Positions 1 to 8,957 of a stretch of 64,000 bases of DNA are shown here, one piece after another. Numbering within the stretch: position 1 is the first letter of the stretch; every line of letters begins with the position of its first letter. The notes under the pieces are model-generated. The model did no database searches, was not told the origin of the DNA, and saw only the letters and a list, made by a program, of their open reading frames with translations. The DNA lies in assembly GCA_040437565.1 (NCBI GenBank), contig JBDOQK010000071.1, positions 62,001-126,000 on the forward strand, given 5' to 3'. Source of the stretch: Albugo candida. Lineage: Eukaryota; Oomycota; Peronosporomycetes; Albuginales. Made by a program: the position numbers and the translations under genes.

Positions 1-462
1 TCCAAAAGTAGAAGAGAATGTCGATTATATAATTTGATAAATCCAAACAGTGCGATAAGAACACTCGACAAAGAATTCTAAGGCTATCACTCAAAGTATT
101 AGATCGGGTCTATAACTTATAATAAAGTGAAAACCATCGAATAGATTTGAAATAAAAGGAGCATTTTGCAGCACGTTCACATCATCTTTTTCAATACGAT
201 CGAAAATCAATATAAAAATCGCAACGATCTCATTTTCAATGATATAACATTCCACACAGAAAATAAACGTGTTGTCGTCTAAAGCGCTCCTTCCGCTCAC
301 TTTGAAAATCGACAATTCCATACACAAACCTGTCCTTCAAGCGGGTAAAGTAAACTGGAAACACGCTTCTCGTTCGCAGCTATTCCATTCGCTGATGAAA
401 TGTCAGCAATCCCAACTATACCACAAATAGTGTGTCCCACACTCTTCCTCCCAACGAGAGAA
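1..462. other. Upstream region, no gene seen
   Basis: AT-rich sequence ahead of the superoxide dismutase gene. Short open frames on either strand show no recognisable protein features. It presumably contains the SOD promoter and 5' leader. An in-frame ATG at 400 could extend the SOD protein by 21 residues. Confidence 0.5.
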
Positions 463-1175
463 ATGCGTTCGATGAAACTCTCAATGACGCCGCTGCGCCA
501 TTTAAGCAAACACACTCGTGGAATTTCAACTGTAAAGCTACCCGATCTCCCATATGACTACTCGGCACTGGAACCTGTCATTTCTGGCCAAATAATGGAG
601 CTGCATCACGCGAAACACCACCAAACGTACGTGAATGGATACAACCAAGCTTTGGAGCAGTACCATGACGCAGAAGAGAAAAAAGAGTATGGGAAAATGA
701 TTGCACTACAACCTGCCCTCAAATTCAACGGAGGAGGACATATCAATCACTCCATTTTTTGGACCAATTTGACTCCAAAAACTCATGCGACAGAGCCCAC
801 GGGCGCGCTTAACGATGCGATCGCAAGTGAATTTGGATCGTTGGAAGCGCTTCAGAGTCAATTCAACGCTAAAACTGTCGCTATCCAAGGGTCAGGATGG
901 GGATGGCTTGGATTTTGCAAGCAGCAGAAGCGTCTTGTTATTACAACGCTTCCCAATCAAGATCCATTGGCTACCACGGGTCTAATTCCTCTGCTCGGGT
1001 GCGTTTTCTTTGATTGAATTTTTATGGATTCTGATTGTATTGCTGCAGAATTGATGTCTGGGAACATGCATACTACTTGCAGTATAAAAATGTCCGTGCG
1101 GATTACTTGAAATCCATTTGGCAAATTATCAATTGGAAAAATGTTGCAGAACGCTTCCAAGTTGCAAAGGCTTGA
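463..1175 (+). CDS. SOD2: Manganese superoxide dismutase, mitochondrial
   Basis: Converts superoxide to oxygen and hydrogen peroxide, probably in the mitochondrial matrix. Two exons are joined across a 50-nt GT-AG intron at 999-1048, giving about 220 residues. The start at 463 is preferred over the in-frame ATG at 400 because it begins a basic, presequence-like stretch ([17 protein letters not shown]). Metal-binding signatures are visible: [10 protein letters not shown] (His ligand helix), [20 protein letters not shown], and, completed only after splicing, [13 protein letters not shown] with the Asp and His ligands. GSGWGWLGF and the terminal motif favour the Mn type over the Fe type. The protein ends at TGA 1173-1175. 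Family call is secure; localisation is inferred. Confidence 0.93.
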
Positions 1176-1590
1176 AAAAACGTATTCTGTGAGAAATAAT
1201 GAAAAATGAGAAGAATTGCTCTCTGAATGTGGCTCTTTTTTTCTGTGCATCTCATAAAACGATACAAGGGCAAAGGTACGCTCGGAATGCCTCTATAGAC
1301 GTGAGATCTCCTTTCTCCGATGGATTTGACTGCGGGCACGTCATTTCCATACAAAAAGTAAGTCAAAGTAGGACTGCAACTCAGTTATTCGCAAATCGAT
1401 GACATTTGTCACTGAATCCGTTCCAAAAAGTATATGAGTCGATACGACTGCTTTTATTTCATCAAAACGCCCAAATTCCAATCGGTAGCCCAGCGACAAA
1501 CTCCTACTGAGCGAATTGTCTTTTGTGGAGAAAGAAGAAATCTGCAGAGGCGTCGACCCAAATGTAAGGAATCACTAAAAAGCATCACAT
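1176..1590. other. Intergenic, no gene seen
   Basis: Lies between the convergent SOD and TIM21 genes. It should hold both 3' untranslated regions. The short open frames here carry no recognisable domain. Confidence 0.45.
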
Positions 1591-2461
1591 TTAATTATCG
1601 CCCAATAATTGTCGTAAAGCTTCCTGTTCTTCGAATGATTCCGCCGCTAAAATACGCCGATTATCGACAATTTTGATAATTTCTCCCGTCTTTGTGAATT
1701 GTATTATCAGATACACATATTCATTCTTCTTCATCGTCTGATTCACTTCAGCAAACACATACGCGTGTCCCAAAGGTCCTTTGATGTTATATTTGATACT
1801 ATGATCCAAATGTCAGCTCCAATACATTTCTATCATTTTCAAGTGTACCGAAGTCGTGGATTGCCGTCTTTATCTTTGAGGTCTACATGCTCGATACGAT
1901 TCCGACGACCTTCGCGATGCCCTCCATGATCGTGACCGTACCCGTGCACTGGCAAGCCAATACGGCTGGTAACCTATCCATTCATACGCAGTCAGACACA
2001 TCGCCGACTGAGATTTCTATCGTACGTCTGTGTTATTGGAAACGAACTCCAAAGTCTCACTAAATAAGCCGTTGGGACTCATTCGGCTAAATGTGTAAAA
2101 TGTCAGAAGAGATGGAAATTGGTGCTACAATTTACTTTGGTAATAGCTCTCGAATGACGAAATAGACGCCAACAGCGCCCAATCCAATGAAACCACACCA
2201 TAAACTGCCTTTGAATGTCGCAGTGACTTTTTGGTATGGCGTTAACACGAGTGCATCAGAGGAGGATTCACGCTAGCCATTGAGAATAGAAAGAAAGACG
2301 ATATTGTAGCGATTGGAGTGGTCACAGACCTTATTTTCGTGTTGAGGAGGAGCAGACGTTACAAAGGAACGATGTCTTTGTGTGTATACCGGTGAGAATC
2401 GTTGAGATCCATTGAGAACGTGACGAAAGGATCGATAAAGTTGCGGTGCGCGTACAGCCAT
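1591..2461 (-). CDS. TIM21: Mitochondrial import inner membrane translocase subunit TIM21
   Basis: TIM21 links the TIM23 presequence translocase to TOM and to respiratory complexes. Five exons were rebuilt on the minus strand (2461-2330, 2272-2136, 2086-2026, 1973-1849, 1798-1591), with introns of 49-57 nt and lengths summing to 221 codons. The N-terminus is basic and presequence-like (MAVRAPQLYRSFRHVL), followed by one membrane segment (GFIGLGAVGVYFVI) and the intermembrane-space domain. Family hallmarks appear across junctions: the HGYGHDHGG loop, then an IKYNIKGPLGHAYVFAEV strand and a C-terminal IVDNRR. No single exon is diagnostic, but the joined order matches TIM21 throughout. Confidence 0.85.
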
Positions 2462-3701
2462 TCGAGGTCGAGAAGTACAGTAATGGATCGAATAGAAGGT
2501 GAGTTGCGTGTAGTGGAATCTTTGCGATTCGTTGAGTTGTTTGCAGACGTGTCCGATAAATGACAATTGATTGATGGTTTTCGATAGCGCCTTTGACGAA
2601 TTACATGAATGACTTCTCTATCTGTGAATTGAGATGTACGCATACGTTATAAGAGGAAGAAGTAAGGTGAAAGCGGTACGAATTCGTGAAAACTGTCACC
2701 TTCCGTGACGAAGCATTTGTTATCAGTCGTTGCGTAGTATCTCGTTTTTATCTATGTCAAAAGTATCACTCTGTCGACTTTCCTCCTCTTATCGACGCAA
2801 TGGCTCGACTCCAACACTTTAGCTCTCAACCATTAGCACAATAGGACTAGCAATTGATTTACACAATGTGTATGGAGCTTTATGGCGAACGCATATCTTC
2901 CACTCCTCTTACATATCGCGTAAATCAATTCATCATACGAATTTCAATGGTACTTTAGTCAACGCGTTGATAACATTTATATTCGATGCACTTGCTATTG
3001 CCTCATNNNNNNNNNNNNNNNNNNNNNNNNNNNNNNNNNNNNNNNNNNNNNNNNNNNNNNNNNNNNNNNNNNNNNNNNNNNNNNNNNNNNNNNNNNNNNN
3101 NNNNNNATCTCGTTTTTATCTATGTCAAAAGTATCACTCTGTCGACTTTCCTCCTCTTATCGACGCAATGGCTCGACTCCAACACTTTAGCTCTCAACCA
3201 TTAGCACAATAGGACTAGCAATTGATTTACACAATGTGTATGGAGCTTTATGGCGAACGCATATCTTCCACTCCTCTTACATATCGCGTAAATCAATTCA
3301 TCATACGAATTTCAATGGTACTTTAGTCAACGCGTTGATAACATTTATATTCGATGCACTTGCTATTGCCTCATACATTATACGGTGCAAAGACGCGGAA
3401 AGTCATCAATTGGCTCGTTATGCAAAGACACGGCAATTTGTCTGACGCGTCTCTGTGTGTATTACTGTATCTCACTTTATACAGTCACATGGAATAGCGT
3501 CTGATTGGCAATAATTCTATTGGGTGTATCGGTCGATTGTCGCAATTTCAGTCAATTTTCGATACAAATTGCCTTCAAATCGAATGAGAAGAAAAAATCG
3601 TTTCTAAAAAAGATCGATAATCAATTGAGATAATGCCGTCGATAACGGATCCAATGTCGGATTCTTTCTCAACGTGCAGCGAGTCCGATGGAATGGATGG
3701 A
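2462..3701. other. Intergenic stretch with assembly gap; possible small membrane ORF
   Basis: About 1.2 kb containing a 100-N gap (3007-3106) flanked by identical copies (2739-3006 and 3107-3374). One 69-codon plus-strand frame at 3236-3445 holds a hydrophobic run (LVNALITFIFDALAIASYII) and could encode a small membrane protein, possibly with a 39-nt in-frame intron. I do not recognise it and do not call it a gene. ATTGG motifs occur near 3510-3530. Confidence 0.35.
2739..3374. repeat. Gap 3007-3106 with identical 268-bp flanks
   Basis: 2739-3006 equals 3107-3374. Read as unmerged overlapping contig ends, not a biological tandem repeat. Confidence 0.85.
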
Positions 3702-4391
3702 TCAGAATATTTCCAATAGGATAAGCTCTACGACATGATCCTCATCAAGCTCACGGTCGAGATACAAGGCGAATTCGCCGGATTGCATGATGAACACATC
3801 TCCAGGCCACATCTCATCGGAATGAATTCTTTGTAACGAGTCGGGTGCCAAAATGACTCGAGGAGACTCCGTAGAGTGTTTCATCTGTAGCTTGCAAGGA
3901 TCGAGAACGACAAGAACCGTTTTTGTGCTGAGTACAAACTGAATGGAATCCGTGCTTTCGATTCTCATTCGATACACGCGACAATGCTCATCTTCTTCTA
4001 AAAACGTCATCGCTGGATGTGCCAAATGCTGAAGTAAAGTGTTTGGTAGTCGGATCGTTGCATTTTGCAATTCGATTTCCAAAATGTAAATGTCGTTGTC
4101 CTTTGCTGTAACTTGATGAATAAGACGATCTTCCCAGTGATTTCTGCAAAAAACTTGCTTGTGGTGCTTTTCGAGTGCTCTAGGCGATTGTCCGATAGGC
4201 TGTTCTATCGCCAATACGTCCGACATGCAAATGTAGACTCCATACTTAATATGCTGATGCCAAAGACAAGAAGTGTTGGCGGGGATCTTTGCATCCACAA
4301 TTCGAATAACAGCGTCGCAGTATCGTTCTCTATGCAAAGGCTCTTTCTCAACCGGAACAAAGTCCATACGCATCCATTTTGTTTCGACCAT
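3702..4391 (-). CDS. Conserved-looking hypothetical protein, cupin-like fold possible
   Basis: Single-exon frame of 229 residues starting at the ATG at 4391 (MVETKWMRMDF). It is soluble, with no signal peptide or membrane segment. Beta-rich segments with IPANTSCLWHQH near the N-terminus and WPGDVFIMQSGEFALYLD near the C-terminus resemble a cupin barrel, but the full metal-binding His set is not obvious. Function unknown. Its start codon is only 72 bp from that of the divergent CPT1 gene, so the two must share promoter sequence. Confidence 0.65.
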   Translation of the reverse strand: MVETKWMRMDFVPVEKEPLHRERYCDAVIRIVDAKIPANTSCLWHQHIKYGVYICMSDVLAIEQPIGQSPRALEKHHKQVFCRNHWEDRLIHQVTAKDNDIYILEIELQNATIRLPNTLLQHLAHPAMTFLEEDEHCRVYRMRIESTDSIQFVLSTKTVLVVLDPCKLQMKHSTESPRVILAPDSLQRIHSDEMWPGDVFIMQSGEFALYLDRELDEDHVVELILLEIF

Positions 4392-4463
4392 AATAGAGGA
4401 CGGTCGACACCGACGCGTCACAATTCATTTTGAAGCCATTGAGAATATCTGTTTCCTGCAGCG

Positions 4464-6851
4464 ATGGCCGAAGCGCATCAAGCAACCGGCGTCTTTGAAG
4501 AGCACAAACGTGGCATCGATCTGATGTACTCGGAGGAAGGCATACGCGTCTCGTTTGTAATTCCTCCCTTGAGTGAGATCCGTAAGATATCGCTTCGCTC
4601 TTTCTTTCGTCTACAGAATGCCGTCAAAAGGGGCGTCTATCCAGCACCTCCATACGTGACATTCATAAGTATGGCGATAGTGATCATGATTGTATCGCGT
4701 TCATCGTCAAATTCATGGTGGCGTACGAGTTGGCTAGCACAGCTTGTTTGGGATATCGGCAATGTACTCATTCCGTTCTCCTCTCGGATTCCTCGAGCTT
4801 TGTATGTGGCGTATCTAGCTGCATGGGCTTCTTTCTTGGGATTCCTGATTCTGATGTGGCTTCAACGACTTTTTCTCCGTTGTTTATTGAGTTATCATGG
4901 CTGGCTGTATCTTGCTCCGAAAGAATCGAATCGAACAGTCATTTTTTGGGCCGCTTTGTTGAAGATGTTTAGCGGGAGAAATCCTTCAACGTTTTCCTTC
5001 CAAGGTGCGCTGCCACGACTTCCGGTTCCTCGACTGGAAGATACGATCAATCGGTATGTTGCTTCCATCCATCCGCTTGTTACAGAAGAAGAACACGACG
5101 AGATAAAGGCGATGGGGCAAGCATTTCTTCATAACGAGGGTCCCAAACTGCAATTATATCTCAAGTGTAAGAGCTGGTGGGCCAAAAACTACGTGACAGA
5201 TTGGTGGGAGCGATATGTGTATCTAAAGGGGCGAACGTCGTTGATGATTAAAAGCAATTACTATGCGCTTCCCGGTCGAAATCTTCAGATCAAACTCGCA
5301 AGTAGTAGATTAGCGCATGCAGCATCACTGATATATCGAACTATGTGCTTCAAACAGTTGTTAGATCGAGAACAACTCCCTCCTCTTCTGATTCGGGATC
5401 TTGTTCCTTTGTGTATGGCTCAATATCATCGGATATTTTCCACCACTCGGATTCCTGGTCGTGAAGAAGACGTATTGAGAAAATTTTCCAGCTCGAAACA
5501 CTTGGCTGTTCTTTGCAAAGGTCAATGGTTTATCATGCCTCTCTTTGGCAAGGGCAAAGCCGGAAAGTTGCTTTCTGCATTCGAACTGCAACGGCAATTG
5601 GAATCCATTGAAAGTATGGCTAAGATGGGTGAGGTAATTGGTCATTCAGGACAAGAAACCGAAGAAAACTCCATTGCTGCCTTAACTGCTGACGGGCGGA
5701 TCGCTTGGGCTGAAAATCGTGAAAAGTATTTCTCGGAAGGAATCAATAAGAAATCCTTAGAAGCGATTGAATCTTCAGTATTTGTCGTGGTACTGGAAGA
5801 CTTGACGATGAACGACTGGACCAGTATGGGTAAAGATTTGTTGCACGGCAATGGAGGAAATCGATGGTTCGATAAGAGTTTCCAGTTGATCGTTTACTCA
5901 AACGGAGTTGCAGGCTTTAACGCTGAACATTCTTGGGCAGACGCACCCGTTATGGCTCATGTTTGGGAATACGTCAATACAATGCAAGTCATTGCATCTC
6001 CTTTTGATGCCAAACGAAACCTTAGAATCACTTCAGAACGTGAACGGACTTCCGTTCTTCCAGTGTGTGTGAGATTACGATGGTCTATTGACGACGCATT
6101 GCGATCAGCCGTTCAAAGCGCGCTGAGAGATGCACGAATTGCCATTTCTGATCTTGATCTGAAGGTCATTGTGCATGAGGCTTTCGGCAAAGGTCTGATC
6201 AAAAAGTTCAATGTATCGCCTGATGCATTCATCCAAATGGCACTGCAATTGGCATATTACCGTCAATCGAGCACATTCACGCAGACCTATGAGTCGAGTA
6301 TGACGCGATTATTTCAAGAAGGTCGTACTGAGACTGTCCGTCCTGTGACAGATGCGTCCAAGGCTTTTGTCTTGTCGATGGAGGATTTATCGACCGCACG
6401 TGAGCGCAAACTTGAGCTGCTTCAAGAGGCTTGTGCGAAACATCAGACGGCTTATCGGGATGCTATGTGCGGTAAAGGCATCGATCGACATTTGTTCACT
6501 TTGTATTGTGTGTCTGTGGGTTTCCAAATCGAATCTCAGTTTCTCAAAAACGCACTTAGTCGACCATGGCGATTATCGACGAGTCAACAGCCACAATGTC
6601 AAACAAAGTACTGGGCCCAAGCTGTCGACGCGCTGAAAGGATCGAGTCAGTCGATCGAAGATTATCAATCTCCGGGCGGGGGCTTTGGTCCCGTTGCAGA
6701 AGATGGGTACGGAGTTTCGTATATGATTCCGAACGAAACATCGATTTTCTTCCATATTTCGAGCATTAAATCATGTGAAGGCACCAGTTCCGAAGCATTC
6801 GCACGACATTTGATCACAGCATTTGCAGATATACGAAACCTTTTGCAGTAG
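4464..6851 (+). CDS. CPT1: Carnitine O-palmitoyltransferase 1-like, membrane-anchored
   Basis: Transfers long-chain acyl groups from CoA to carnitine, the entry step for mitochondrial beta-oxidation. Single exon, 795 residues, close to animal CPT1 length. Two membrane segments lie at about residues 63-80 and 112-138, the CPT1 hairpin topology. The choline/carnitine acyltransferase domain follows: LPRLPVPRLEDTINRY near 184, YYALPG, SLIYRTMCFK and the catalytic-histidine motif NAEHSWADAP with His near 489, ending with a SYMIPN-type element. The N-terminal 60 residues may be cytosolic and regulatory. Membrane anchoring separates it from soluble CPT2, CRAT and CROT. Assignment to the mitochondrial outer membrane is by family analogy. 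Confidence 0.88.
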   Translation: MAEAHQATGVFEEHKRGIDLMYSEEGIRVSFVIPPLSEIRKISLRSFFRLQNAVKRGVYPAPPYVTFISMAIVIMIVSRSSSNSWWRTSWLAQLVWDIGNVLIPFSSRIPRALYVAYLAAWASFLGFLILMWLQRLFLRCLLSYHGWLYLAPKESNRTVIFWAALLKMFSGRNPSTFSFQGALPRLPVPRLEDTINRYVASIHPLVTEEEHDEIKAMGQAFLHNEGPKLQLYLKCKSWWAKNYVTDWWERYVYLKGRTSLMIKSNYYALPGRNLQIKLASSRLAHAASLIYRTMCFKQLLDREQLPPLLIRDLVPLCMAQYHRIFSTTRIPGREEDVLRKFSSSKHLAVLCKGQWFIMPLFGKGKAGKLLSAFELQRQLESIESMAKMGEVIGHSGQETEENSIAALTADGRIAWAENREKYFSEGINKKSLEAIESSVFVVVLEDLTMNDWTSMGKDLLHGNGGNRWFDKSFQLIVYSNGVAGFNAEHSWADAPVMAHVWEYVNTMQVIASPFDAKRNLRITSERERTSVLPVCVRLRWSIDDALRSAVQSALRDARIAISDLDLKVIVHEAFGKGLIKKFNVSPDAFIQMALQLAYYRQSSTFTQTYESSMTRLFQEGRTETVRPVTDASKAFVLSMEDLSTARERKLELLQEACAKHQTAYRDAMCGKGIDRHLFTLYCVSVGFQIESQFLKNALSRPWRLSTSQQPQCQTKYWAQAVDALKGSSQSIEDYQSPGGGFGPVAEDGYGVSYMIPNETSIFFHISSIKSCEGTSSEAFARHLITAFADIRNLLQ

Positions 6852-7347
6852 CGGCGCAAATGCGGCAATACGATGTGAGCAAAGCAAAGAGAATTGAAAA
6901 GTGAGAGTTTGTTGAACTTCAACTTGTTGAGCAGAGTGAATGTAGCATCTTGACTGTTAAAATATAAAAATAAATGTATAGCGTGAAATCAGTTTTGTGA
7001 ATTGTAGCACTTGAGAAAAAGTAAGTCGACAACGCGTACAATTAAATTTGCTGAAAGATTGTATGTTGCGCAACAAGTTGAAGTTTAATTGTCGAGCAGA
7101 GTGAAGGTGCTCGAATCGTAGAAGTAAGCAAAAGATTGACCAGAGTGATTGTAATCGTCCCGAGTTGAAGTTTAAATTTTCAAAAGTGAATTCGTCGTGA
7201 AGACGAAGCTTATCAATGAGAGTGAATGTCATATTATAAAGTGAAGCGCTAATAACAAATTTATACACTCTCTTACTTGAGCAAAAATGTATTAAATTGC
7301 GAGTTAAGGGTTCCCAGAGGGAATAAGTCCTTATGACAAGGTGATAT
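6852..7347. other. Intergenic, AT-rich, with imperfect repeated motif
   Basis: Lies between the convergent CPT1 and MYG1 genes. GAGCAGAGTGAA appears twice (near 6930 and 7092) and GTTGAAGTTTAA twice (near 7077 and 7163), suggesting a degenerate tandem duplication. A 158-codon minus-strand frame covers part of it, but its composition gives no support for a real protein. Confidence 0.4.
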
Positions 7348-8536
7348 TCAAACATCTGGAAGTGACTGTACGGCCATTGCCAAAGCTCCTTCATAATTCT
7401 TGTTCCCGCCAACGAAGCCAGCATTGTGTACAAATATACAATTTGGAATATTGCTCTTTGCGCTCAATTCTTCACCACGTAATCCTCGCCAAGATTCATT
7501 CAGACCTTTTCGTAATGTAAAAGCTCCGGGACCGGTATTAACTGCTTGTACACGCACCGTATTTTCGGTAGATTCGTGATAGACGCAAAATAGGATTTGT
7601 TGAGCGGGACTTGTATTGTGTGCTTCTTCCACTTCAAACAAGTGCGATTTCCAGGGGCAGTATTGAGGAAAGTATAGTATACGACCAGAAGGATGGATTT
7701 GGTGTCTCTCTTGAAACGCTGCCTCGACAAAAGAACGCGCCGGTAACCAGACGTGAATGCAATGAAGAACCGTTTCAATGAATTCTGTGACGGTCAGGTA
7801 CATGGCATCTTGGAAACGAGCATTGACGTAGTCCACTTCATCACAACGAGGATCATTCCAGCTCGCATTGAGATAACTCACACGACTCGACAAAGTTGTT
7901 GACACCTGATAATTGAGCGGTTGGGACGTCTCAGCCACTCCTACGCCATTATCGATCCCGTCAATATGTTCAATGAACGAGGTATACACTTTTTCGTATA
8001 CCATATCAACTTTTTCGGAAGATAGTACAGCCGGAAGCGGATTAGTAGACCCTGTCGTTGGCTGGATTGATAGTTGAGATAAAAGTTGAATGATATCGCG
8101 TCCATAATGCCTGTTCATAAGAGCTATTGTAAAAGGCACACATGAATTTGCCACTGTAAAGCGCTTACTTATAGACGAGCCCAGCACTTGATAACTTGAT
8201 CTTGTGATTTTCATTGAAAGTAGAGTTAAATCCTTTTTGATGATGGTCAAACCGGTTCGTATTTGGCTCGTAGACCCCCCCGACGTCAGCGACCGCGTCA
8301 CAGATCTCTGTCCCAAGTTTCGAAGGTTCTCGAGTGCGTAAGATGTCATGATTCTTATACTTTGGGAGTAGTTTAAGTAAAGATACCGCAAGTGCCTCAT
8401 CGCAATGAAAGGTTCCATGGTGAGTACCGATATATCGTTTACCTTCTTGCACAGATGAAGATATCACGGTGTTCCGAAATGCCGCACAGATGGACGAAGT
8501 TGCCACTAGAGTGGCTGCAGTAGTAGGTCGAGCCAT
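7348..8536 (-). CDS. MYG1: MYG1-family exonuclease
   Basis: MYG1/GAMM1 is a DHH-like 3'-5' RNA exonuclease that processes RNA in nucleolus and mitochondria in animals. Two exons (8536-8169, 8110-7348) are joined across a 58-nt intron, giving 376 residues, the usual family length. The N-terminus ([15 protein letters not shown]) could be a mitochondrial presequence. Metal-site motifs are intact: [25 protein letters not shown] and RFDHHQKGF. The junction restores [15 protein letters not shown]. The C-terminal WRGLRGEEL and [13 protein letters not shown] signatures also match. It is divergent from the kinase gene, sharing a 421-bp promoter region. Confidence 0.9.
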
Positions 8537-8957
8537 GAACGATTGGCTAAAAGATGATTAGTAATTTGTGCACACACAACAGGGGTGAAATGTTCTTTCT
8601 TAGGTAGAGTAGGGCGACACATAAAATGATCCAATCATTTGCATTGTACAAAATGTAGCCCTGGTCCTACCCTAACACATCAGCTACGAACGGCCTTCAA
8701 GCAAGTCAAGTATACGGAGCGCACTTAGGCAACATAAAAGATAGAGCTTTGCTCAGCGCTGTTGTATAGTCAACTCAATCCCAATTGAATTCTTTTGTTG
8801 ACGCAAGTAGCCAACATACTCTAATATAACGGCAATACTTGCGCTTCAGCAAAGCGAGTAACAGCACACAGGGACCAGTTACACGTTCAGTAGTGTCACG
8901 TCTTGGATCAACACAACTTACTCGACTGAGACGCATTTACAAAGTTCCGCATTCAAA
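8537..8957. promoter_or_regulatory. Bidirectional promoter region MYG1/kinase
   Basis: The 421 bp between two divergent start codons must contain both promoters. No clear TATA box or repeated operator was identified. AAGTAGCCAACATACTC and AATATAACGGCAA lie in the half nearest the kinase. Limits are inferred from gene orientation only. Confidence 0.4.

Noticed and set aside
3236-3445. 69-codon plus-strand frame with a hydrophobic run
   Set aside because: Short, with no recognised family; half of it is duplicated by the gap artefact. Not enough to call a gene.
7000-7433. 158-codon minus-strand frame downstream of MYG1
   Set aside because: Overlaps the MYG1 C-terminus in another phase, has AT-driven composition and no domain.
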